A stretch of 64,000 nucleotides of DNA from Symsagittifera roscoffensis. Taxonomy: Eukaryota; Xenacoelomorpha; Acoela; Convolutidae. The position numbers and the translations under genes were made by a program. Shown here piece by piece: positions 20,105 through 31,815 of the stretch. Within the stretch, counting starts at the first letter, position 1, and every line of letters starts with the position of its first letter. The notes under the pieces were generated by a model. It saw only the letters and a program-made list of their open reading frames with translations. It made no database searches and was not told where the DNA came from. The stretch spans positions 37,536,518 through 37,600,517 of the forward strand of contig NC_087062.1 in the NCBI RefSeq assembly GCF_963678635.1. The letters are read 5' to 3'.

Positions 20105-21275
20105 AATTGTGTTCATCATGTTTTTCGCCTTGTAATTTAAATAATTATCCTCGGAATTATATTTAATTTAGTATTTGAGTTGAACAGTATGAGTTAGAAC
20201 AATGATTTTTCAAGAAATTTAATTTTAAAACTTCAAAATTATTTGGTCTTTTTATATTGTTCTTCAAAAAAAGTCCCAAAAAATTTCGCTAACTGTTATA
20301 GGTTCACAAAATGTACCAAACTTGCAGAATTGGGACGTAGACTCACAATTGTTTAAATTTGAGTGGACTCTGCATTATGGTAGAAGTATAACTTACATAG
20401 CACACCCATCAGATACGAAAAAACTAAAACATGTAGAATAGCACAGAATTGGAAATCAATGGAAAAACAATCAATCTCTAAAACTGCGAAGGGAAGAGTA
20501 TGATGAATTGCTCAATATACTTCCTTCTTTACATGGTTATGTAGATACATTCAAAAAAAATTGAATCATTATAGACGAATGCACTGTAGAAATTGACCGT
20601 ACAGAAATTGAATGAAATTCTTAGAACTTTTGTGTTCATTAAATTTTTTGTCTTGTAATTTGAACATTTATCCTCAAAGTTATTTTTCATTTAGTGTTTG
20701 AGTTGAAAATTATGAGTTAGAACAATGATTTTTTAAGAAATTTAATCTCAAAACTTCACAATTATTGGGAATTTTTCATATTGTTCTTCAAGAAAAGTCG
20801 CAAAAATTTCGCTAATTGTTATAGGTTCACAAAATTTACTAAACTTGCAGAATTTGGACATAGACTCACAAATATTCCATTTTGAGTGGACTCTGCACTA
20901 TGGTAGAAGATAAACTTACATAACATACCGATCCGATACCAGAAAACTAAAGCTTATAGAAAATCGCAGAAATGAAAATCAATGAAAAAATAATCAATCT
21001 CTAAAACTGCAAGAGAAGAGTATGTTAAATTGCTCGATAAACTTCCTTCTTCACTAAGTTATGCAAAGACACTCAAAAAAACTTGAATCATTATTGACAA
21101 ATGCACTGTAGAGTTTGACCGTACAGAAATTGTATCAAGCTCTTAGAATTTTTGTGGTCATTATGTTTTTTGTCTTGTAATTTAAAATTTTGTTCTCGAA
21201 ATTTTTTTTCATTTAGTGTTTGAGTTGAACAGTATGAGTTAGAACAATGGTTTTTCAAGAAAATTAATCTATATA
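20105..21275 (+). repeat. Inverted PC4-like module array, two full copies and a partial one
   Basis: Plus-strand copies of the module seen in reverse at 13.7-15.2 kb: one at about 20,105-20,625, one at 20,630-21,135, and a partial one to 21,275. Landmarks: GTATGAGTTAGAACAATG before the module, CAATTGTTTAAATTTGAGTG, CTCTAAAACTGC and GAATGCACTGTAGA. The first copy still shows WTLHYG, NNQSLKLRREEYDEL-type text (here through SLKLRREEYDELLN) but with a stop inside. The array ends exactly where polymerase sequence resumes. Together with the 13.7-15.2 kb array it makes a large inverted repeat with a loop of about 5 kb. Confidence 0.65.
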
Positions 21276-21279
21276 TCAC

Positions 21280-23489
21280 GAATTTTTTGGGCGGAAAACA
21301 TCTTCAGATTCCTTTCTTAAAACATTTTAAGCAAGTGGACAAGCTCGAGAGTGAAGAATTACCTCCATACAAAGCCTTTTTCGGTAATTTGAGAAACAAG
21401 AATCCCCTTGATGAAGACTTTAAGGATTATCAGAACTTAAGATCAAGTTTTCATGATGAGCAACAAGCCTTGAAAAACTTCATGCCAAGACAGTAACAGT
21501 ATCTGGGTGGGATAATTAAAAATATTTTCAGGATATTTGGCAGAAAAAAAATTACTACATTTCAAGATTTTTTTTACAGTGCTACAAAAACAAAGATGAT
21601 GTTCCAACCCTTGAGGCAATGCAAAAAATTGTTCAGTTTTATCACCAGAAAGAAAATATTTTGTTTAAACTTGGTGTACTCTTCCAAATCTTGCAAATAT
21701 TCGTCTGCACAAATCAACTAATTAAAAATTTCACCCACTTTGTGAAAGTGATTAGGATTTGTGCGAGAAAGTTAAAGAGGACATGACAGGTAGAACAAAA
21801 CCTTCTTCAGGTATTCATCAAATATCTACAACTCAACCGTTGAAATTGATCTGAGCCTGCTTTATCCCTATTCATTGTGTCAAGATATGCCAACAGGATT
21901 GTACACAAGATAGAAGTTCGATTTCGATATGCAAAAACTCAACTCTTGACATAAACGATCTCGCAATTTTGAGAACATGGTTACGTTTTTCTAACAGGAA
22001 ACAAAACCAGAATGCAGAATTGAGAGCTTCCAATAGAGATGGATATAGCGATCACTCCAAATCAGTGTTCGAAGCGATGAGATGCTATTACCACTTCCGA
22101 CCCTGCCAGAAAACTCGTCCATCATATAGCGATGAAGATAATGATAGACAAAAAAACGCGAAAGATTGACGATTGGAGACGGGAATAAATTCGCGAAAAA
22201 GGATACAAAATCGAAGAGATATGGGAATGTGAGTTGTCGCAAAACTTCAAAACAATTGAAAAAATTAAGAATCGTATCCGGTCAAACTTTCCCTACAAAA
22301 AACCTCTCTCTACTGAATCTTTACTGAAAAAAGTAAGAATTGGGTCTCTTTATGGATATGTTTAGCGTGACGTAGTAGTTCCAGATGAACTGAAAGCAAA
22401 ATTTGCTACTTTTCCTCCAAATTTCAAAAACACTGAAGTTGAAGAAATGATATCGGGGAATATATGCAAAGTAAGGCAATCGAAATGGTTCTTCTTAAGC
22501 ATCCTCAGCGCATGCATATATCTAGTTCCAAACTAGAGAATGGTTTTATCTTTATTCCTCTCCTCAATTTCTCTATGGATTTTGGTTTGCAGTGTACAAA
22601 AGTTTAAGATTTGCACAGTATTCTCCTTGTAAAAGCCTGAATAAGTTGGTTTAGTCAGTTTCTGACGCTTTTGAACACTTTATCTAGAGTTGTTGCAGAG
22701 AATATGCAATTTTAGGTAATTCGTTTTACGGTTACCAGATAATGGATAGATCGAGACATACAACCCCGAAATATTTGAATGATGAGAAAACACACAATGC
22801 ATTTAATGAACCGCTCTTCAAACGATTAAACACTATTCAGAAAGACTTGTACGAGAATGAGTTAATAGAGTCATCATTTGGGACAGAAAACCCATGATTG
22901 TCAGTTTTTTTTTCTGCGGTTCGCTAAACTGAGAATGCTTGAGCTTTACTGCAACTTTTTGACAACTTTTGTATTGTAAATAAGTTTGGAGAATTTGAAA
23001 TGGAAACGGTTTCCCTGTATATTGCTCCTGCTGAGAAAAAATTTGTATGATTGTATTCATTCGGAGAAAAAATGTGAACGGGAAAAATTGAGTGGAAATG
23101 ATTGCAGAGATTCATTTAGAGCATATTCAAAACCAAATTTTTTCCACGATCATGTTGTAGCGCTCCCAAAAACACGATAAACGGGAAGCTGTACTGTTTA
23201 AAGAAGAAGTCAGGTGTACAGAGATGCTATGTTTATGAAGCAAGACTTATTGTTGCTATGACAAAACACAGCCTTATTGCAACATACAGGAAAAAACTCG
23301 ACGAAGCAATGAACTTGACTTCAAGAAACAGAAGATTTAGAACCATTAATCATATGGTTGCCACATACGAGCAAACAAGGGAGAGATTGGCTTATTTTTA
23401 CCCAAAAAGACAACTCCAGATGACGGAATACATACACAACCTGCACTTTTACTGTACACACACAGCCACTGAACTTGAAAACAGCTGGT
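21280..23489 (+). pseudogene. Maverick DNA polymerase B, catalytic half, heavily frameshifted
   Basis: Family B, protein-primed type. The reading starts with GGKHLQIPFLKHFKQVDKLE and SEELPPYKAFFGNLRNK at 21,287-21,490, then VPTLEAMQKIVQFYHQKE near 21,605. Motif A appears as DLSLLYPYSLCQDMPTGLYT at about 21,848. DGYSDHSKSVFEAMRCYYHF (22,040) is the Cys/His-bearing insert common in this group. Motif B is LGNSFYGYQIMDRSRHT at about 22,712. The motif C position (about 22,999) reads METVSLYIA, so the DTDS-type aspartates are lost. The C-terminus has NRRFRTINHMVATYEQTRER and LAYFYPKRQLQMTEYI to a TAG near 23,489. Many frame changes occur. The exonuclease region that should precede it is missing; the N-terminal half is at 15.2-16.6 kb on the other strand. 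Confidence 0.85.
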
Positions 23490-23631
23490 AGTGTAGCTGC
23501 ATTCAATTGAGTATTGATTAACTGACTGTAAACTGTAAACTTGTATTGAATCCTTTAACTTTTTTGCTCGAAGTTTTCGAAAGGTTTCAGTATATATTAA
23601 GATAGTTTTCTCATAGTTTCAAACATATAAA

Positions 23632-23887
23632 ACAAAATAACTAATCGTGGGATTTAGCTAAGAAATGCATGTTTCGGCAAACACGATCTCCAAAAAAAAT
23701 CGGGGGCCCAAAGTTTTTTTAAACTTACCATCTTACCATCTCAAACCTTTGGCAAAACCCTTAGGCTATCTTAATACCTGGGAAATCTATTCTCATCCTA
23801 ATACATAGCCAGCGGTCTCGGAAATGTATTCCTGTCTTAAAACATGGGGGATCGCCGGGATCCCCCACCTCTGCTCAGTCTTCTACT
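23632..23887 (-). repeat. Right terminal inverted repeat of the Maverick
   Basis: Pairs with 4,529-4,786. Ends CTGCTCAGTCTTCTACT at 23,887. A related copy of its outer 170 bp, with the same right flank, lies at 50,163-50,330, and shortened remnants (TTACCATCTTACCTTCTC) lie at about 30,124 and 37,324. Confidence 0.8.
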
Positions 23888-25545
23888 GCTGAAAACCAGA
23901 ATGGTGGTTCTAAACACGAAAACCTTCGGATTCCCTGATTGATTTTTTACCTAATTACCACCAAAGTTTTCGTTTGGTAAAGGTTGGACGAATTAGCCAC
24001 TTTTTTGTTCCTTAACGTTATTTGGTTAAAATGACTTAAAGATATAGAAGAAACGAAACAAAAAATAGTATCCAACTTTCCTGTCTGTTTTGTGAAAAAA
24101 ACTTTTTTCTTTATACTTGCTTGTTACGATCAATCTCAAAACAGTACTCTAGGGTTATTTGAGTAATTAAGCGCGTTAATGCTAAATTTCAATCGATCCG
24201 CAAAGTTCAAGTGGTTGAAGAAGAAGAACAATCCAACAGTGCAAGGAGCAGGAGCAGCAAAAAGTGCATTAGGACAACAACAAACAACTGATGGATTTCA
24301 TTAAACAATTTTTTATCATTTTAGGTACAGAAAAAGTGATAGCAATCTGTTCGATTCGACAGTGACTTCACAGAAATTACTTCTCACCGATTTGCAAGCT
24401 TCCATGTTAGGCACCCTAATTCGGTTATAGAACATATTCTGAGGGGTTTAATAGTTTTACTCCTACTTATACTACCCGTAATAATACTCCCATACTGTTT
24501 TTCAACCAAATAGTCAACGAAACAAGTTACCGACCAAAGTTTTGTACTTTCAACCCCCAGAAAACCCAAATATTAAGCTATCTCTGTTTTTTTATATATA
24601 TAAAAAGCGCCAAATTAGTAATTAACATCGTAATTAAACAAAATTAGCAAATAAGTAAGTAATTCAAAACTTATTAAAATTAACCTGGAGACCTCAAGAA
24701 GAAACTGAGTGTCACGGTCCAATTTTTTTTTCTAGAGTTTTTGACATTAGAAACACCCCTCAGAAAGAATATTTTCGAAAATTTCAAGTTATCACTAAAG
24801 AGATTATTTGTCCGATAACATACACTGATGAGTCGACAGGTTTTAGAACCCGTTACCAGATCCCAGAACAAATGAACTGAACGCGATTGATTTGGTGGAA
24901 GCACCAATCTGGAGGGGTCCATTTTCTATTGTTTTTCCTTTATTTCTTCGACCAAAACCTTCTTAATTGAATTTTCTTTTGCGCTGAAATAGGAAATCTT
25001 AAGTCTTTTGAGTTAAAATCCGTAGCTGATAGGTCTAAGAAACAAATGTTGCTGAACCTTTGAGCGCAACTTAGAAGAGTTTAGAGGAAAGACAATTCTT
25101 TTTTTAATTTGGGAACCACTAAACAGATTTGGTTCGTTTTGAAGATTGCAAATAAAATAAGTTCACACATGAATCAATCATTTCCTGAAAAAGAAGACCG
25201 TAGAAAAGCTTTTTTAAAAATTTCAACAAAAAAGTCCAGTTTTCAGGGTAGTCCCTTTCCGGTTATTAGAAATTTTTTCTAAGATTTTTTTAACCCCTAC
25301 AATAGGGTATTAAAAAATCACTAAGCCTTTAAACGTTCTTTTGAACAATAAGGAAGGGTCAGGGTCCTCAAAAAGGCACAAAGAAGACAGATAAGTCAAT
25401 CAAAACACCCCCTCCATGTTAGTTTAAATTGCAAAATAAGCAAATTGCTTAGAGCCATAGGGATCCAAATTTAAAACAAACACTTCCCATTTAGTTCAAT
25501 TAACGTATAAATAGTTTTACGAGCGTAACAGGAGGTGTCTTGAAA
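23888..25545 (+). repeat. A-type unit 1 (right part of the unit split by the Maverick)
   Basis: Starts directly at the Maverick end with GCTGAAAACCAGAATGGTGG. It is a diverged homologue of the B core (same order of TTCGACAGTGAC, TGTCCGATAACATACACTGA and GTCCATTTT blocks) with an A-specific tail (CACCCCCTCCATGTTAG; CGAGCGTAACAGGAGGTGTC). The minus-strand ORF at 24,680-24,922 recurs in every A unit but shows no domain. Confidence 0.75.
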
Positions 25546-26310
25546 CATTCGACCGGTCCTTAGTTTTCCAATCCGGAAGGGTCCCGATTCAGAAAGGAAC
25601 CCATTTCATCAGCCTGGAAATCTCTTAATTTCCCAAACGTACCCCGACGGGTGCCCATTTTGCCAATCCGGAGAGTCACAATCCTGAAGTTTCCTTATTC
25701 GCCATTCTGGAAGGCTTAACTTTTCGAACGTACCAGGAGGATTCCCCATTTCTCCAATCCGGAAGTCCTCATTTCTCCAATACGGAAGGGTCTCATTCGA
25801 AAGGGTCCTTTTTCGCCAATCTGGTAAGTTCTAACTTTTCGATCGTACGAGGATGCGTCCCCATTTTGACGAACAGGAAGGCTCCCAATCCGGATGGATC
25901 CTTTATAGCCAAACCGGAAGAGTTCGATTTTTTTTAACATACCCGGAGGGCTTCCCTTTACGTCAATCCGGAAGGGAACCATCAGAAAAGAATTCACCCT
26001 TGACCTCCAATCTTAGCGTCTCATGATCTTTTGAAGGGTTGTTTTTCTGATTTTTCCGGTTCTACGTTCACATTTAAGAGCGGTGAAGGTTCCAATTTAT
26101 GATTCTTCCAGATCTGCGAACAAGGACCTATCCGGGTTGTGAAATCAACGATTTGGGAAAATGAGGACCCCTCATGGTACGTTCGAAAATTTAGAAACCT
26201 CCAGGATCAGCAAAAAAGGACCTTCCGGATTGGCGAATTGAGGACGCCTCCCGGTGCGTTTGAAAAACAGGACCCTTTCAGGTTGGCAATTAAGACTCCT
26301 TTGGGATTGG
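25545..26310 (+). repeat. Satellite block with inverted right part, A1
   Basis: 92-bp type satellite modules (CCAATCCGGAAGGGTCC and variants). From about 25,976 to 26,310 the sequence is reversed relative to B-type blocks: the CATCAGAAAAGAATTC and CAGGTTGGCAATTAAG words appear in the opposite sense and order. Confidence 0.75.
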
Positions 26311-27965
26311 AGGTGATATTCTCTACTCTACAAAAACAATAGTATTATAGTAATTGTGTAATGATCGCGTACCAATTCTGTTTTCTGAACATCCTTGTGG
26401 TCTTTCCATACTGAAACGCAGCCATGAGCTCACTATATTCACTTGTAAGTTAAGTTAATTTGTGCAAATCAGCTGAAAGCCCATTGTTAGTAACAATTTT
26501 GTCGACTCAATGTACTGAGAACCATTTTGAATTTGATATTGCAGAGAAGGTCAATAGCAAGTAAAGCTCTGTTTCAGGACCTAGCGTTTCGTCGTTATCA
26601 ATTTCGGACGTTTTTTACGTATGTGTTTTTATGCCACTCTTGGGTGCTTTATAATTTATCATGACTTGCAAAATCGTTAACTGAAGCCTCCAACTCGAAC
26701 GGATGCTCACAAAAAGGCTTCAAACGAAAAATAGAAGGGTGATTCTAAACACAAAAGTCTCACGGATTCTTTGAAATGGTTTTTTAACCTAGTTAACACC
26801 AAAATTTTACGTACCGTAAAGGATGGAGATATTGGCCGTCTTTTCGTTCTTTAAAAGTTATATGACCAAAAAATTTAAAGATATACAATAAACCAAGCAA
26901 AATTAAATTTTAAACAAAAAAGCCAAAAAACAAAGTATAACCGAAAAAACCAAAAAGACAGAAAAAAAATATCAGTAGAGAATATGGTTCCTGACGAGAC
27001 ACGATCCGACTTTCTTGCTTATTTTGTGTTTATTTATTTAGTTATGTCAAACCTGATTTTAACGATCAACCTATAGAGTCCTCTTTTAAACCAGTACTGT
27101 AGGGTTTCCATCAAGCTGGAAGGGTCAAGCGATTGAAGATGAAAAAGAATACAACAGTGCAAGAGCAGCAAAAAAAGGCATTAGGACAACACCAACCGAC
27201 TGATGGATATCCTTAAGCATTTTTGAATCATTTTTGGTGCAAAAAGTACAATATCAGTCTGTGGGCGATTCGACAGTGGCTGTTAGGCAGCCGAATTTGG
27301 TTATTGAATGAATCCGGAGGGGTATATTAAATTTACTACACTTTTTACTACTCGTATAAAACTCATATTTTTTTCAACCACCAAATTGTTTATCAACGAA
27401 CCAATTTTCAGATCAAAATTCTGATTTTTTAATCCCCCAGAAAAACGAGATTATTGAGTTATCTCTAATTTTCCTTTTTTATACAATTTTTTTAAACTTT
27501 GACACTCAGCGTCCCATTTTTTATTTTTTTGACATTAGAAACACCGTTCTTAAAAAATTTTTTAAACTCCTTACTTACCCCGATAGAGATTATTGAATCG
27601 ACATATTTTAGAACCTGCTTACCAGTAACTCTTCTTACGTCCCGGTGAAATTAAATTTAACGAGTTTGATTTGGTGTATTCAACAATCCAGCGGGGTCCA
27701 ATTTTTATTGTTTTTTTTTTTTTATTTTTTCCGGCCAAATTTTTTTTTATTGAGATCAAATCAGTATCTGGTAGCCCAAGGGACGGAGCGCAACCTATAA
27801 GAGTCGAAAACTTCTGAGTTTAGATGAAAGACGTTTTGTTTTTTAACTCAAGAACCACCTAACGGATTTGATCTATTTTAGTATCATTTGATCAGAAAAA
27901 TAATTAACGCACAAACGAATTATTCTTTTTTTGACAAAAACATCCTAGAAAAAAAACTTTTCGAA
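26311..27965 (+). repeat. Core unit with A1
   Basis: Full core: AATGATCGCGTACCAA at about 26,357, donor-like CTTGTAAGTT at 26,445 and acceptor-like ATTGCAG ending at 26,544, the TTCGACAGTGGC block and CAGCGGGGTCCAATTT before the next satellite block. No gene. Confidence 0.75.
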
Positions 27966-28745
27966 AGTCCCAATCCTGAAATTATTTTATTCGTCATTCT
28001 GGAATGTTTAATTTTTCGATCGTACCCGGATGGGTCCCCATTTCACCAACCAGGAGTGTTCCCAATCCGGAAGATTCCCTTTCGCCAATCCTGAAGGGTC
28101 CCAATCGGGAAGGGTCCGTATTTGCAAATTTGTGAGGGCCCTGTTTTTCGATCGCACCCGGTGGGCACCATTCCGCCAATCCGGAAGGATCCTAATCCGG
28201 AAAGGTCCTCTTTTTCGAACGCACTCAGAGGGGGCAACACCTCGCCAAACAGGAAGGTTCCCAATCCCATGGGGTCCCCAATCCGGGAAGATCCTAATCC
28301 GAAAAGGTCCTCTTTTTCGAACGCACTCAGAGGGGGCAACGCTTTGCCAAACAGGAAGGTTCCCAATCCCTTAGGGTCCTTTTTCACCATGCTTCCCTTT
28401 ACGTCAATCCGGAAGGGTCCCAATCCCGAAGGGGTCTTAATTGACAACCTGAAAGGGTCCTATTTTTCGAACGCACCGGGAAGCGTCCTCAATTCGCCAA
28501 TCCGGAAGGTCCTTTTTTGCTGATCCTGGAGGTTTCTAAATTTTCGAACGTATCATGAGGGGTCCTCATTTTCCCAAATCGGTGAGTTCACAACCCGGCT
28601 AGGTCCTTGTTCGCAGACCTGGAAGGATCATAAATTAGAACCTTTACCTCTCTTGAATGTGAACGTAGAACCAGAAAAATCAGAAAAACAACCCTTCAAA
28701 AGATCATGAGACGCTAATATTGGAGGTCAAGGGTGAATTCTTTTC
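27966..28745 (+). repeat. Satellite block, B1, with its flank
   Basis: GGGTCC-type satellite including two copies of the CACTCAGAGGGGGCAACG submodule, followed by the satellite-core flank (CATGAGACGCTAATATTGG) in the standard orientation. Opposite-strand frames of 130 or more codons occur here but are repeat artefacts. Confidence 0.75.
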
Positions 28746-29607
28746 TGATGGATGAAGTGATATCCTCTACTCTACAAAAACAATAGTTATATAGTAATTG
28801 TGTAATGATCGCGTACCAAATCTGTTTTCTGAACAACTTTGTGGTCTTTCGATATTGATTCCCAGCCATGAGCTCACTATATTCACTTGTAAGTTAGGTT
28901 AATTCGCGCAAATCAGCTGATAGCCCATTGTTAGTAACAATTTTGTCGACTCAATGTACTGAGAACCGTTTTGAACTGCAGAGACGGTCAATAGCACGTA
29001 AAGCTCTACTTTGACCCTAGCCAATTGTTTCAGGACTTAGTTTTTTTCCGTCGTTATCAACTTTGGACGATTTTTACATATGTGTTTTTATGCCGCTCTC
29101 GGGTGCTTTTTAATTTATCATGACTGGCAAAATCTTTAACTGGAGCCTCCACGTCAAACGGATGCTCACAACAAGGCGTTAAACGACAAAAAGAAGGGTG
29201 ATTCTAAACAAAAAGCCTCCCGGATTCTTTGAAATGGTGTTTTAACCTAGTTAACACCAAAATTTCACGTACGTAAAGGACGGAGGTGTTGGCCGTCTTT
29301 TCGTTTTTTAAAGGTTAAATGACCAAAAAGTTAAATATATACAATAAACCAAGCAAAACTAAAGCTTAAGCAAAAAAGCCAAAAAACAAAATATAACCAA
29401 AAAAGCCAGAAAGACAGAAAAAAATTAATATCAGTAGCGAATATCTTTCCTGACGAGACGTGATCCGACTTTCTTGCTTATTTTGTGTTTATTTATTTAG
29501 TTATGTCAAACCTGTTTTAACGATCAACCTATAGAGTCCTCTTTTAAACCAGTACTGTAGGGTTTCCATCAAGCTGGAAGGGTCAAGCGATTGAAGATGA
29601 AAAAGAA
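28746..29607 (+). repeat. Core unit B1, truncated
   Basis: Standard core that breaks off after GAAGATGAAAAAGAATA at about 29,607 and passes straight into satellite sequence (AACAGGAAGGTTCCC). The intact copies continue for about another 600 bp. Confidence 0.7.
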
Positions 29608-30125
29608 TAAACAAACAGGAAGGTTCCCAATCCCAAAGGGTCCTTTTTCACTAATACGGAAGGGTCGTAAAATTTCAAACGTACACGGAGGAGTCCTCAT
29701 TTTGCCAATCCGGAAGGGTCCTTAATCGAGAAGGTTCCTGACTTTTCAAACATATCCGGAGGGGTCCCCATCTTTCCAATACGGAAGGGTCCCATTCGCA
29801 AGGGTCCTTGTTCGCCAATTTGTTAGACTCAAACTTTTCGATCTACGCGGATGAGTCCATCTTTCGCCAAACAGGAAGGTTCCCAGTCCGGAAGGGTCCC
29901 TATTCGCCAAACCGGAAGAGTTCTAATTTTTTGAACTAACCCGGAGGGCTTCCCATTTTGTCAATCCGGAAGGGTCCCAATCCAAAAGGGGTCTTAATTG
30001 CCAACCTGAAAGGGTCCTGTTTTTCGAACGCACCGGGAGGAGTCCTCATTTTGTCAATTCGGAGAGTTCACAATCCCGATAGATCCTTATTCGCAGATCA
30101 TCAATTAGAACCTTCACCGCTATTG
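29608..30125 (+). repeat. Satellite block before A2
   Basis: GGGTCC-type satellite ending CCTTCACCGCTATTGAATG and joined to a remnant of the Maverick right TIR (TTACCATCTTACC). Confidence 0.7.
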
Positions 30126-31815
30126 AATGTAACTTACCATCTTACCTTCTCAAACCTTTACCTATTTACCACCAAAGTTTACGTTTGGTAAAGGTTGGAG
30201 GAATTAGCCGCTTTTTTGTCCCTTAACGTTATTTGATTAAAAATGACTTAAAGATATAGCAGAAACGAAACAAAAATAGTATCCAACTTTCCTGTCTGTT
30301 TTGTGAAAAATATATATTTCATTATACTTGCTTGTTACGATCAATCTCAAAATAGTATTCTAGGGTTATTTGAGTAATTAAGCTTGTTAATGTTAAATTT
30401 CAATCGATCCGCAAAGTTGAAGTGGTTGAAGAAGAAGAGCACTCCAGTAGTGCAAGGGGCAGCAGGAAGGGTCAAGTGATTGAAGAGGAAGAACAATCCA
30501 ACAGTGCAAGGAGCAGGAGCAGCAAGAAGTGCATTAGGACAACAACAAACAACTGATGGGTATCATTAAACAGTTTTTTATCATTTTAGGTACAGAAAAA
30601 GTGATAGCAATCTGTTCGATTCGACAGTGACTTCACAGAAATTACTTCTCACCGATTTGCAAGCTTCCAAGTTAGGCACCCTAATTCGGTTATAGAACAT
30701 ATTCGGAGGGGTTTAATAGTTTTACTCCTACTTATACTACCCGTAAAAATACTCCCATACTGTTTTTCAACCAAATAGTCCATCAACGAAACAAGTTACC
30801 GACCAAAGTTTTGTAATTTCAATCCCCAGAAAACCCGAATATTAAGCTATCTCTGTTTTTTATATATATAAAAAGCGCTAAATTAGTAATTAACATCGTA
30901 CGCAAATTAAATTAGTAAATAAGTTAGCAATTCAAAACTTATTAAAATTAACCTGGATACCTCAAGAAGAAACTGAGTGTCACGGTCCAATTTTTTTCTA
31001 GAGTTTTTGACATTAGAAACACCCCTCAGAAAGAATATTTTCGAAATTTTCAAGTTATCACTAAAGAGATTATTTGTCCGATAACATACACTGATGAGTC
31101 GACAGGTTTTAGAACCCGTTACCAGATCCCAGAACAAATGAACTGAACGCGATTGATTTGGTGGAAGCACCAATCTGGAGGGGTCCATTTTCTATTGTTT
31201 TTCCTTTATTTCTTCGACCAAAACCTTCTTAATTGAATTTTCTTTTGCGCTGAAATAGGAAATCTTAAGTCTTTTGAGTTAAAATCCGTAGCTGATAGGT
31301 CTAAGAAACAAATGTTGCTGAACCTTTGAGCGCAACTTAGAAGAGTTTAGAGGAAAGACAATTCTTTTTTTAATTTGGGAACCACTAAACAGATTTGGTT
31401 CGTTTTGAAGATTGCAAATAAAATAAGTTCACACATGAATCAATCATTTCCTGAGAAAGAAGACCGTAGAAAAACGTTTTAAAAAATTTCAACAAAAAGT
31501 CCGGTTTTGAAGGTAGTTCCTTTCCGGTTTAAAGAAATTTTTTCCAAGAGTTTTATACTCCTACAAAAAAATATTAAAAATCACTAAGGCTTTAAACGTT
31601 CTTTTGAACAATAAGGAAGGGTCAGGGTCCTCAAAAAGGCACAAAGAAGACAGATAAATCAATCAAAACACCCCCTCCATGTTAGTTTAAATTGCAAAAT
31701 AAGCAAATTGCTTAGAGCCATAGGGATCCAAATTTAAAACAAACACTTCCCATTTAGTTCAATTAACGTATAAATAGTTTTACGAGCGTAACAGGAGGTG
31801 TCTTGAAACATTCGA
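30126..31815 (+). repeat. A-type unit 2 with TIR scar
   Basis: Begins with about 30 bp of Maverick TIR (CTTACCATCTTACCTTCTC), skips the outer TIR, and continues as A unit 1. From about 24.5 kb on, unit 1 matches it at an offset of 6,266 bp with very few differences. It has an extra 51-bp-type duplication in the EEEEQS-coding stretch near 30,420-30,500. Confidence 0.8.

Larger units (their letters stand above)
4529..23887. mobile_element. Maverick/Polinton virus-like DNA transposon, decayed, 19.4 kb
   Basis: Mavericks are 15-20-kb self-synthesising, virus-like transposons with protein-primed PolB, a retroviral-type integrase, an A32-like packaging ATPase, an adenovirus-type protease and capsid proteins. 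Matches to each of these are visible inside this interval. The ends are terminal inverted repeats of about 255 bp starting AGTAGAAG and ending CTTCTACT; the AG start is typical of the class. I could not find a clean 6-bp target duplication (left flank AACAAA, right flank GCTGAA). All large genes are broken. The polymerase is split onto two strands by an internal inversion. No envelope or fusogen gene was recognised, though some nematode Mavericks are known to carry one; the 4.8-7.7 kb arm has no supportable gene. Confidence 0.85.

Noticed and set aside
24680-24922. Minus-strand ORF MDPSRLVLPPNQSRS recurring in four A units
   Set aside because: Conserved only because the units are recent duplicates. 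The homologous stretch in B units has indels that break the frame, and no domain was seen.
27994-28523. Overlapping open frames of 100-150 codons on both strands in satellite blocks (also 34.3, 36.6, 45, 56 and 60 kb)
   Set aside because: They follow the repeat modules, overlap antisense, change with each block, and have no domain; they are open because of repeat composition and spacing.
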